Assembly: GCF_010233585.1 (NCBI RefSeq)
Contig: NZ_CP045997.1
Location: 8,514,649 to 8,578,648, forward strand
Source: Spirosoma endbachense
GTDB lineage: Bacteria; Bacteroidota; Bacteroidia; Cytophagales; Spirosomataceae
Length of the DNA stretch: 64,000 nucleotides
Reading direction: 5' to 3'
Position 1 is the first letter of the stretch, and each line of letters opens with the position of its first letter. Below the pieces are notes generated by a model. The model saw only the letters and a program-made list of their open reading frames with translations, searched no databases and was not told the DNA's origin. Positions 45,745 through 53,907 of this stretch are shown in pieces. The position numbers and the translations under genes were made by a program.

Positions 45745-46398
45745 TCAATAGGTTTCGTGGCTGGGAGTAGGGAGTTTTTTAGCTGGATTCCCAATATAAA
45801 CACCCCATTCGTCGGTGTCTTTATAGACCGCAGTTGCCATACCGACAAGTGTGCCCGTTGCGATATGCAGAAAATCGCGAATGGTGCTGTTTACGCCAAA
45901 GAAACAATAGGGTTCAATGACACAGTGGCCCGACATAACCACGTGCGATGTAAAAAAGACATGGTCTTTAATCTGCCCGTGATGACCAATGTGATTGCCG
46001 CTCCACAACACGACGTTATTACCGATTGTGGTGAATGGCTGAATGGTATTGTCTTCCAGAATAAAGCAGTTTTCGCCAATCTGGTTGCCAAACAGTGTCG
46101 CTTTAGAGCTAATATAGGAGATGAATTCGTAGCCTTTGGCTTTGGCCTCGAGGTAAATCCGTTCGCGATTGCGATTCATACCCCGGCCCGTCATTGGCGC
46201 AAAAAACTTGTAATCCTGAGGAGGAAATAACGTTTCTACGTCTTCAAAAGCGACTACCGGCAATCCGTGGAATTCCGGATCAGTCAGATACTCCCGGCTG
46301 ACGGTGAAAGCCGCAACGTCGTGTTCGGAATCGTGGGTCAGGTAGAAGTGAGCCAACTCGGCGGTATCCATCACCCCGAAAATGATAATCTTTGCCAT
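45745..46398 (-). CDS. NeuD-like left-handed beta-helix acyltransferase
   Basis: 217 residues. An N-terminal Rossmann-like part (MAKIIIFGVMDTAELAHFYL) is followed by hexapeptide repeats (NQIGENCFILEDNTIQPFTTIGNNVVLWSGNHIGHHGQIKDHVFF), with the His-pair GNHIGHHG at the active site, and a C-terminal GVYIGNPAKKLP. The architecture is that of sugar O- or N-acetyltransferases such as NeuD/PglD. A partner for the DegT aminotransferase is plausible: acetylating a 4-amino sugar as PglD does. Preceded by a two-tier hairpin. Confidence 0.85.
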   Translation of the reverse strand: MAKIIIFGVMDTAELAHFYLTHDSEHDVAAFTVSREYLTDPEFHGLPVVAFEDVETLFPPQDYKFFAPMTGRGMNRNRERIYLEAKAKGYEFISYISSKATLFGNQIGENCFILEDNTIQPFTTIGNNVVLWSGNHIGHHGQIKDHVFFTSHVVMSGHCVIEPYCFFGVNSTIRDFLHIATGTLVGMATAVYKDTDEWGVYIGNPAKKLPTPSHETY

Positions 46399-46408
46399 TT
46401 TTTATCGA

Positions 46409-46477
46409 GTGAAAGCGCGAAAGAGTAAAAGGAATGAGGACGAACACGAGAGTTCGTTCGCTCTTTCGCTCTTTCAC
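46409..46477 (-). other. Two-tier intercistronic hairpin
   Basis: Outer arms 46409-46425 and 46461-46477 pair over 17 positions with one mismatch. Inner arms ACGAAC (46440-46445) and GTTCGT (46452-46457) form a second stem. It lies between the WbqC and acyltransferase genes and may process, attenuate or end the transcript. Confidence 0.6.
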
Positions 46478-46483
46478 ACTTTG

Positions 46484-47185
46484 TTAAACTAACTCATACG
46501 CTCCTAACATAGTCCGAACGGCGGCTATGTCGTTGAACATAAGGGCATCCAAAATAGATAGCCACGGAATAAATTCAGTGCGACTAAACTGGGGGTATTC
46601 GACCCGGTTTGTCTTAATAAAATTCAGTTCAATACCTGCCTGCGTAAACGTAGGTTTATCGTATAATTCGGTTCCACCGATCGGATTAATGTAACGCGAT
46701 GCGTTTTCCTGTTGGCAAATATCCAGAATCCGTTCCTGAGCTTTCAGGTGGGTATTCGAATAGATCGTAGATGACTTTACCAACCGGGTTGTCAGACCGA
46801 GATACTGATTTAATTCAACAAGGCTGAAATGAATCAGATCAGCAATTGAATCGGTCGTAAAATTGATGATTTTTTCGGTTAGCGGCATTACCGTTCCATA
46901 ATACGGCGCTTTCCGGTAACCCTGTTCAATGGTTTTTAGTAGTTTACTGCGCCATTTAGGATCATCGGCCAGATGCACTTCGTTGATGCGTTTGTTCTGA
47001 CTAGCGTCTTTTAACGGAATTGTAAACAGGTACTCCTGACCGTTAATGAGCAGTTTATTTCTATTGATCCACCCCCGGTTAATAAAAGCGACATCGTCAT
47101 ACAGCACAAACGTGTCAACGGCGTTCATCAACTGCATATAGCCAATATAGGGCAGGAAATAGGGCTGCATGATGGCTAAGGTCAT
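46484..47185 (-). CDS. WbqC-like protein
   Basis: 233 residues. Typical WbqC opening LAIMQPYFLPYIGYMQLMNAVDTFVLYDDVAFINRGWINRNK, then LIHFSLVELNQYLGL and NPIGGTELYDKPTF. WbqC-type proteins occur in polysaccharide loci and are thought to transfer an amino-acid or acyl group to amino sugars, but their chemistry is poorly known. It lies 42 bases downstream of the membrane protein gene, whose gap contains a short TCGCGAT/ATCGCGA inverted repeat. Confidence 0.87.
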   Translation of the reverse strand: MTLAIMQPYFLPYIGYMQLMNAVDTFVLYDDVAFINRGWINRNKLLINGQEYLFTIPLKDASQNKRINEVHLADDPKWRSKLLKTIEQGYRKAPYYGTVMPLTEKIINFTTDSIADLIHFSLVELNQYLGLTTRLVKSSTIYSNTHLKAQERILDICQQENASRYINPIGGTELYDKPTFTQAGIELNFIKTNRVEYPQFSRTEFIPWLSILDALMFNDIAAVRTMLGAYELV

Positions 47186-47227
47186 TGGCTGTTACGGTTT
47201 ATGATCGCGATCTGTTCGTATCGCGAA

Positions 47228-49324
47228 TCAGTGTAATTTACGTAGATAATAATCCTCTGCCGGGACGATCACCTCCCGGCGCATGGTCGTGTCGGTGCCT
47301 AAACGGATATCACCGGGTTTAGGTGGCATCACACTTTTGTCAAAAAACAGATAGTCTGCGTTTTTGGGAATAGGTTTCAGACCCTGCTCAAATGGATTGA
47401 TGGCAATTAACCGACGCGATAAGTCGGGTCCATATAGTGGATACTCATAATCATCATTGATCGTACCAAGCGCAACGGTAGCCGAATCGGGAACAAGCTC
47501 GTCGAAACGCTTATAGGCTACATAAATATCCGGGCGTCCGAGCGTTAGCTGCCGCATTCGGTCGGTTGCGAAAGCAGACGAAAACGATTTCCCATCCAAC
47601 GAAGTCCAGGCAAACGGCAAAGCCCGTGTATTGAAAAATACGCTAAGCAACGCCGAAATACAACCTAATATGGTGATCAAACCGACGTAGCTTTTCCAGA
47701 TTGGTCGACCAGGTATGTCTACGGTTGTGCGCGGGTGTAAGAATACCAACGCCAGAAAGGTTACGCCAAAGAGGCCAGTCTCAATAAAATAACGCCCTTT
47801 AAATGGATCATAGGGCGCAGAGTAGGACAGCGCGGCAAAGTGAAGTAATAAGGCTATCCCCAGAAAAATGTGGGATGTTGATCGAATAAAGCCAATCAGC
47901 ACCAAAAACAGTAAGGGAAAGATCAATCCGAAGCCGAACACGCCCCAGTAGGGATTGGCATTATAGAAAACAAACCGACGATCGAAGGCAAACGGCTGAA
48001 TGGAAAAATCGGTCTCTTCATCCAGACGCATGTGTAATTTATCCTCCAGTACAACAAGCGGTTGCCGCATCACATGATTCACGTCAGCGCCGACTTTGAG
48101 GTTGCGGATACCGTCTAAATTGACATGATCATAGCCGTAGCGAATCACATTCCGGCTCCCCTGCTCGATCAGATTTCCGAATGACCCTGCCCGCTCCACG
48201 GATTGGTGCTTCAAAGCCGTTGGTGGACCAATTGGGTGGCCAAATACGGCAATGTTTTTCAAATACCCCGTTGGCAATGTCCATAAACAAACCGAAACGG
48301 CAATAGCTGCTGCCAATCGCCAGGTCCGCCCGAAGGTTATTGCCAGTGATGGCGACAAAAAGACGGTGTAGACCATGATCGTAAACACCGATGGAAGTAG
48401 TAAGACAAAGGTAATTTTATGGCCGAATGCAATTCCAAACGCCATTCCGGCCAGCCACAAATAGCGGTTATCCTGCGTTTGCCGATACGTGAAAAGCATA
48501 TAGAGCAGAACGCTTAGGTAAGCGGTGAGCACAATATCCGTTTCGGTTGTGATGGCCTGCATCAGAAAATCGGGCAGCAGAGCGTAGGCTAGCGCGCAGA
48601 AAAAACTCGCTGATAATGCCGTGTTTTCGGGCCGGTTTGCACCAATGCGTTTCACGATCCCGAATACGGAGACAATGGCGGTCCAGTAGCTTACATGATG
48701 GATAAACTTGAATCCATTCTCAAAGCGGCCCGTCATCAGGAACGAATAAATCTGGAGTGTACAAACACTCTTGGGATACGTATCTATGTTCCAGTTCGTA
48801 CCACCAAAATGCCTCATTGTTCCCCGTTGCACATACTGCATGACCCGGTTCAGGTGACCGGTCATACTATCCCATTCGTTAGGAACCGTGAAAAGTACGA
48901 TCAGCAGGTTCGTAACGGCAATGATGGATAGCGTCCCCAAAAGCAGCGAAAACAGAAATTTCGAGTAGGGATTTAGCCCACGAAACCACTGCCCAAACGT
49001 TTTCTGGCGTTGGCGAATCAGCCGCGAAACGGAAAATGGTCGCTGATTGGGGCGATCGAGCTGCTCTGGCGCGCCAATTGTGGCTACTCGCTTTAAAATC
49101 AGACTGATAACTGTTGCTGTAACAAAAACCGACACGGCCCAAATAGGGGTATTGGCCGTTTGGTATAATGCCGACAGGATAAATCCGGTTAAGATTACAC
49201 TACCAGCGCCCAGCAAAAAAGTTGTCAGTAACCACTCTGTCAACGATTTACGGCAGATACCAGCCGCAAGTCGCCCGAGGTAAAAAATGAAAAGAAGAAA
49301 TGGAATGAGATAGAAGACAGTCAT
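47228..49324 (-). CDS. Large membrane protein, GT39/ArnT-like (GT-C)
   Basis: 698 residues with about 12-14 membrane helices. After two N-terminal helices, a periplasmic loop containing EWDSMTGHLNRVMQYVQRGTMRHF follows; an acidic residue in the first large loop is the GT-C hallmark. ITTETDIVLTAYLSVLLYML and the long C-terminal periplasmic part (about 560-698) also fit. It would use a polyprenyl-phosphate sugar to glycosylate a lipid-linked or surface glycan in the periplasm. The exact family (GT39, GT83) is not certain. Confidence 0.7.
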   Translation of the reverse strand: MTVFYLIPFLLFIFYLGRLAAGICRKSLTEWLLTTFLLGAGSVILTGFILSALYQTANTPIWAVSVFVTATVISLILKRVATIGAPEQLDRPNQRPFSVSRLIRQRQKTFGQWFRGLNPYSKFLFSLLLGTLSIIAVTNLLIVLFTVPNEWDSMTGHLNRVMQYVQRGTMRHFGGTNWNIDTYPKSVCTLQIYSFLMTGRFENGFKFIHHVSYWTAIVSVFGIVKRIGANRPENTALSASFFCALAYALLPDFLMQAITTETDIVLTAYLSVLLYMLFTYRQTQDNRYLWLAGMAFGIAFGHKITFVLLLPSVFTIMVYTVFLSPSLAITFGRTWRLAAAIAVSVCLWTLPTGYLKNIAVFGHPIGPPTALKHQSVERAGSFGNLIEQGSRNVIRYGYDHVNLDGIRNLKVGADVNHVMRQPLVVLEDKLHMRLDEETDFSIQPFAFDRRFVFYNANPYWGVFGFGLIFPLLFLVLIGFIRSTSHIFLGIALLLHFAALSYSAPYDPFKGRYFIETGLFGVTFLALVFLHPRTTVDIPGRPIWKSYVGLITILGCISALLSVFFNTRALPFAWTSLDGKSFSSAFATDRMRQLTLGRPDIYVAYKRFDELVPDSATVALGTINDDYEYPLYGPDLSRRLIAINPFEQGLKPIPKNADYLFFDKSVMPPKPGDIRLGTDTTMRREVIVPAEDYYLRKLH

Positions 49325-49365
49325 AATAAATAATGAAAGATTGACAAAAGCGGCCAGTCAGTTCA

Positions 49366-50460
49366 TTATACGGGTTCACTTATGACGGCAACGGCTTCGT
49401 TTACAATGGCTGCTATCCGGTCAACGTCTTCTTCTGGTAGATCAGGGTAGAGCGGCAGACACAGTACCCGCAATGAAACATCCTCAGAAACCGGACAGGG
49501 TTCATGCCCTATAGAAAATGGCAGGGTATTGAGTGAGGGGTAAAAATATCGCCGGGGAACAATGTCCTGCGCTTTAAGGGCATCTGAAACACGGAGCAAA
49601 GTCGCTTCTGAGTCGAACACAACCGGATAATAGGCATAGTTGTAATCAACGCCCGGTGTAAGCGTTGGTCGGGAAATGCGTTCGAAGTTTAGCCGGGCAT
49701 CGTACCAGCTAAAAACCTGCTTCCGGGCCGCGATCAAGTGCGGAACTTTAGGCAAAACACACAGGCCCATTGCTGCGTGAAACTCCGAATTCTTTGCGTT
49801 GATACCAATGCTGTAATAATCGTCGTTGCGGTGACCAAACGAACGATAGAAATGCAGTTTTTCGGCCAGGGCATCATCGTCGGTAACAATACAACCACCT
49901 TCGACCGTATGGAAAACCTTCGTAGCATGGAAACTACAGGTGCTGACATCGCCATAACTAAGGATCGAACGGCCATTGTACGACGATCCAAAGGTGTGCG
50001 CAGCATCATAAATAACCTTGAGGTTATATTTTTCGGCTATCGCCTGAATCTGTTCGATCCGGCAGGCATTGCCATAAACATGGGTAGCCATGATGGCCTG
50101 CGTATTCTCGGTAATAAGCGATTCGATTTTGGCTGGATCAATACAGTAATCGTCAGGTCGAATGTCCGCAAAAACAGGCGTACACCCTTCCCACAGTAGC
50201 GCATTGGTCGTTGCTACGTACGAAAATGGTGTTGTGATGACTTCTTTCGTGATGTCCAGCGCTTTAAGCGCCATTTGAAGGACAACCGTACCGTTGGTGC
50301 AAAATTTCAGGTGTTTTACTCCCAGAAATTCTTTCATTTTCCCCTCCAGCTCACGTAATAAGGGGCCATCGTTGGTTAAATGTACGCGCTCCCAGATACC
50401 TTTCAGGTAGTTTGTATACTCCTCAAGGTCTGGCAGATATGATTTGGTGACGTTAATCAT
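49366..50460 (-). CDS. DegT/DnrJ/EryC1/StrS sugar aminotransferase
   Basis: 364 residues, PLP-dependent fold type I. The PLP lysine is Lys181 in SFHATKVFHTVEGG; also FCTNGTVVLQMALKAL, TTPFSYVATTNALLWEGC, YDAAHTFGS (the cofactor-binding Asp-Ala-Ala-His) and NAKNSEFHAAMG. It turns a keto sugar nucleotide, typically a dTDP- or UDP-4-keto- or 3-keto-6-deoxyhexose, into an amino sugar using glutamate. No rmlA/rmlB or other nucleotide-sugar gene lies in the window, so the keto sugar must be made elsewhere. It fits with the formyltransferase and the NeuD-like protein. Confidence 0.93.
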   Translation of the reverse strand: MINVTKSYLPDLEEYTNYLKGIWERVHLTNDGPLLRELEGKMKEFLGVKHLKFCTNGTVVLQMALKALDITKEVITTPFSYVATTNALLWEGCTPVFADIRPDDYCIDPAKIESLITENTQAIMATHVYGNACRIEQIQAIAEKYNLKVIYDAAHTFGSSYNGRSILSYGDVSTCSFHATKVFHTVEGGCIVTDDDALAEKLHFYRSFGHRNDDYYSIGINAKNSEFHAAMGLCVLPKVPHLIAARKQVFSWYDARLNFERISRPTLTPGVDYNYAYYPVVFDSEATLLRVSDALKAQDIVPRRYFYPSLNTLPFSIGHEPCPVSEDVSLRVLCLPLYPDLPEEDVDRIAAIVNEAVAVISEPV

Positions 50461-50562
50461 CGGTCAAGTTTATCGTTTTCAATGATCCTACGTAACAAAT
50501 TTCCAGTCAAAGCCATAAAATGATCAGAAAACGAAAAATAACTACGTCGGATTGCAGAAAAC

Positions 50563-51819
50563 TCATTTTATAGATGCTGGTTCCAACATACCCATCTCGA
50601 AAGGAAACTGTGGTCGAACGTAGCCCGGCCATTTCCCGTACCAGGCAATACCCTCGCGATAGTCTTCCACCTCGAAGGTAATACCTTCTTCCATAACAAA
50701 TAAGGGGGTAACCGTATCTTTCACAACCATTACCGAGATCGTGTAAGAACCGTCATTAAGAAAATACCCTGGAATGGTGCACTCACCGGCAATTAATCCT
50801 TTTTCGTAAGGCTTCGATTGTGTGCCAACGTTGAAAATACATTCTCCGGTCAGGGAGTTAAGGTGCATCGACAGGTTCAGATTGGCACGATCCATCATAT
50901 TCCAGAACTCGAACCGGAATTTCATTGGCGTCCGTACATCAATATGAGTCAATTCATCCTGATAATCCGGAACCAGTTCAATTCGCTTGATCCGGACATA
51001 ATCGTTACCCGGAGCTTCTTCTGGGGAATCCCACTGCCGAAGGAGCCGGGTTTTGGATACTTTACTCAAATAAGTGGCAATTACCTGATTTGTTTCACCC
51101 TGTTCAAGCAGTTGCCCTTTCTCAAAATAAAGTGTTTTGTTGCAAAGTGCCTGAACAGCAGTCAGGTTATGGCTCACAAACAGGATTGTTCGGCCACTCG
51201 CTGAGTTATCGCGCATTTTGCCCAGACTCTTTTTCTGAAATTCAGCATCACCGACAGCCAGTACCTCATCCACGATCATAATTTCCGGATCGAGGTGAGC
51301 CGAAATCGCAAATCCCAGGCGAACATACATGCCTGATGAGTACCGCTTAACGGGCGTATCCAGAAATTTTTCGACACCGGCAAAGGCAACAATTTCATCA
51401 AATTGCTTCCGAATCTCATTTCGACTCATGCCCAGTAGCGAACCATTGAGGTAAATGTTTTCGCGGCCGGTCAGCTCCGGGTGAAACCCGGTACCAACTT
51501 CAAGCAGAGAAGCAACTCGTCCTTTTATACGTACAGAACCTGTAGTAGGCTCAATAATTTTACTCAGGATTTTCAGAAGGGTGGATTTGCCCGCGCCGTT
51601 ATGCCCAACAATACCAACGCGATCTCCCTGTTCAATAGAGAAACTTACGTCACGTAACGCCCAAAATTCTTCTCGTGTGGTAGTTTCCTGTGCTTTCTTG
51701 CCACCGAAGAACTGCCGGAAGTTTTCAGTTAATACGTCACGCAGGGTATTAACGCCCTTGCCCTTCTGGTGGTCAATAATGTATTGTTTACTTATATTTT
51801 CTACAGTAATGACGGACAT
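50563..51819 (-). CDS. wzt: Wzt-type ATP-binding protein of polysaccharide ABC exporter
   Basis: 418 residues. The ATPase domain (1-about 250) has Walker A GHNGAGKST, the Q loop region, signature YSSGMYVRLGFA, Walker B EIMIVDEVLAVGD and the switch His in FVSHNLTAVQ. The C-terminal 150 residues form a separate beta-rich Wzt_C domain (about 265-415). In E. coli O8/O9a such domains bind the modified non-reducing end of the finished O-polysaccharide and so set export specificity. It is cotranscribed with wzm, but a nested hairpin lies in the 86-base gap. Confidence 0.93.
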   Translation of the reverse strand: MSVITVENISKQYIIDHQKGKGVNTLRDVLTENFRQFFGGKKAQETTTREEFWALRDVSFSIEQGDRVGIVGHNGAGKSTLLKILSKIIEPTTGSVRIKGRVASLLEVGTGFHPELTGRENIYLNGSLLGMSRNEIRKQFDEIVAFAGVEKFLDTPVKRYSSGMYVRLGFAISAHLDPEIMIVDEVLAVGDAEFQKKSLGKMRDNSASGRTILFVSHNLTAVQALCNKTLYFEKGQLLEQGETNQVIATYLSKVSKTRLLRQWDSPEEAPGNDYVRIKRIELVPDYQDELTHIDVRTPMKFRFEFWNMMDRANLNLSMHLNSLTGECIFNVGTQSKPYEKGLIAGECTIPGYFLNDGSYTISVMVVKDTVTPLFVMEEGITFEVEDYREGIAWYGKWPGYVRPQFPFEMGMLEPASIK

Positions 51820-51842
51820 AGCTTGTGGTTATTAGTCATGAA

Positions 51843-51894
51843 TGACGGTCATTGTCGCTTAGTTTTAGATGAAACTAACCAGCAATGACCGTCA
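51843..51894 (-). other. Nested hairpin between wzm and wzt
   Basis: Outer arms TGACGGTCATTG (51843-51854) and CAATGACCGTCA (51883-51894) are perfect; inner arms TTAGTTT (51859-51865) and AAACTAA (51872-51878) are also perfect. No T-tract follows on the minus strand. It may tune the Wzm:Wzt ratio. Confidence 0.65.
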
Positions 51895-51905
51895 ATTAAT
51901 GGCTA

Positions 51906-52736
51906 TTATATATCATCAACAAATGTGTTCTCGCGTTTACGGAAAAAGTAAAGAGACAAACTTAAGCAAATGCCTACAATAATAACGGAGGCTATTAAAC
52001 TGTCTGGGTTAAAATACGCTTTTTCGCCGAGTAACGCCCAACGAAAGCCATCAATAATACCCACTAAGGGGTTAAGAATATAAAGCGGATACCAACTCTC
52101 TTTAGAAACTAATCGGCTGCTATACGCAATTGGGCAAGCATAGAAACCGACCTGCACAATAAACGGAATCAACTGACCTATATCCCGGAACCGGACGTTG
52201 ATCACCGCAAAAAATAATCCGAAGGCAAAAGCCGCCAGAGCCGCCAATACGACAAATACGGGGACAAGAACCAGATGCCAGTCGGGGATAAACCGATACC
52301 AGATAGCCAATAAGATGAATAATCCCAATGATACTAAAAAATCCAGAAAACTCACGGCCACCGAGCTAATTGGCATGATCAGCCGCGGAAAATATACCTT
52401 CGTTACTAGATTCGAATTCAGGGTAACACTGTTGCTGATCTGCGTAAAGGCAGTGGAAAAAAACGTCCAGACCGTAATGCCGCCTAATACCATCAATGGG
52501 TAAGGCACACCGGGGTCGGCTGGTAGTTTGGCAATCTTGCTGAAAACAAATACCATGATAAGCATGGTGGTCAGCGGTCGGATTAAACCCCAGGCTGTGC
52601 CAAGAGCCGTTTGCTTATACCGAACCGACACATCACGCATCGACAAAATGTACAGCAATTCGCGATTTCGCCACAAATCGCTCCAATAATGTCGCTCTGC
52701 GCGACCAGGTTCTATAAGTACTTCGTGTGTTTTCAT
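51906..52736 (-). CDS. wzm: Wzm-type permease of polysaccharide ABC exporter
   Basis: 276 residues, six predicted helices of the ABC-2 type. The N terminus (SDLWRNRELLYILSMRDVSVRYKQTALG) contains the amphipathic gate helix; PLTTMLIMVFVFSKIAKLP and NPLVGIIDGFRWALLG are family signatures. Together with Wzt it moves completed polymer on undecaprenyl diphosphate across the inner membrane. It lies 45 bases after the Wzz-like gene and is part of the export operon beginning at 56532. Confidence 0.93.
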   Translation of the reverse strand: MKTHEVLIEPGRAERHYWSDLWRNRELLYILSMRDVSVRYKQTALGTAWGLIRPLTTMLIMVFVFSKIAKLPADPGVPYPLMVLGGITVWTFFSTAFTQISNSVTLNSNLVTKVYFPRLIMPISSVAVSFLDFLVSLGLFILLAIWYRFIPDWHLVLVPVFVVLAALAAFAFGLFFAVINVRFRDIGQLIPFIVQVGFYACPIAYSSRLVSKESWYPLYILNPLVGIIDGFRWALLGEKAYFNPDSLIASVIIVGICLSLSLYFFRKRENTFVDDI

Positions 52737-52781
52737 GGTAGTGGTTAGTCGGTAGTGAATAGTAGCCGAAACTACAGATCA

Positions 52782-53894
52782 CTAGCCTTCCCGCATCACG
52801 GAACGATAAGCCTCCCGTAAAAATATAACGATAAACGCCAGAATCAACCCTAAGGCAATGCCAGCCTGCATACCAACCGGTGTAATAGTCTCCTTATAAA
52901 GTGGCAATTCTACCGGCTCAATAACGGTGAACAGGGGCGCTTCCCGAATAAGCGATAAACGCATATTATCGGCGCTCTGAACGGCCTGATAGTAAATGGT
53001 ACTCAGGAATGTAGAATTGCGGGTCAGCTTCGTTTGCATGATCTGTCCCTGCGCTACCACCATTTGCTGGTTCTGATCCATATACTGAGCCAGTTTGTTT
53101 TCTGTACCATTCAGGATACTGGCAATAGAATCGGCCCGAAAACGGAGCAATTGGTACATTTCGCTCGTTTTTTTCGTTTGCTTCTGGCGATAATCCTGCT
53201 CGATCGTTGTCAGGTGGTTATCCAGAAACTTAGCCGCCAGCATTTCATCCTGCATGGCACAACGCAATTCCATGAACGACGACTTCCGCTCAGGTTGCGT
53301 CACACTCATTTCGCCTTTAATGCGGGTATAGATCTGCGACATGGCAACGCGCTCAAGCTTGCTATACTCTTCGGGCTTCTTGCTTTTGCCAAAGTAAAAT
53401 GACCGTAGTGTATCGCTGTCTTCCCACTCTTCGTCCCGAATGCCGCTATGCCGGATATAATAATCGATCAGCAAGGTGTCCCGGTCGTTGATTTTAACGG
53501 TTTTCATCAGCGTCTTTTCCACGACCGGCCTTGATTTGGCATAGATCAGAAAGTTATCGCCTACGAAAATGCTGGCATCGGGTGCGCCCTGACTTAAACC
53601 AAAAGCACCAGCCAGCGCACTCAGGTCCCCGAAGGTATTGCTGCTGCTACCTCCTCCGAGATTGAAGGTCATTGTCGCGTTAAAAACTGGTTGCTTCTTG
53701 TGGGTCATATCATAAATAAACCCAATTATCCCGCCAATCGCTGTCAGGATTAACAGTAGCTTCCAGTTGCGCCGGGCAACTTCCTTAAGCTTAAAAATAC
53801 GGACCACAAGAGACTTCGGCGAAATCTGGTCGGGGGGTATTGTCCGCGTAACCATTCCGTTAGGATCTGTTGGTGTCAGGTTTGTTGAACTCAT
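52782..53894 (-). CDS. Wzz-like polysaccharide co-polymerase/chain-length protein
   Basis: 370 residues from the ATG at 53894, 13 bases after the previous stop; an upstream TTG would overlap. Two membrane helices flank a large periplasmic part: WKLLLILTAIGGIIGFIY near residue 50 and AGIALGLILAFIVIFLREAY at the C terminus. The periplasmic part is coiled-coil-rich (about 180-300). A Gly/Ser-rich segment (NLGGGSSS) follows the first helix. No kinase domain, so closer to Wzz/LPS-type than to Wzc. It probably works with the SLBB protein encoded just upstream. Confidence 0.85.
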   Translation of the reverse strand: MSSTNLTPTDPNGMVTRTIPPDQISPKSLVVRIFKLKEVARRNWKLLLILTAIGGIIGFIYDMTHKKQPVFNATMTFNLGGGSSSNTFGDLSALAGAFGLSQGAPDASIFVGDNFLIYAKSRPVVEKTLMKTVKINDRDTLLIDYYIRHSGIRDEEWEDSDTLRSFYFGKSKKPEEYSKLERVAMSQIYTRIKGEMSVTQPERKSSFMELRCAMQDEMLAAKFLDNHLTTIEQDYRQKQTKKTSEMYQLLRFRADSIASILNGTENKLAQYMDQNQQMVVAQGQIMQTKLTRNSTFLSTIYYQAVQSADNMRLSLIREAPLFTVIEPVELPLYKETITPVGMQAGIALGLILAFIVIFLREAYRSVMREG

Positions 53895-53907
53895 ATCCTG
53901 GTATGAT

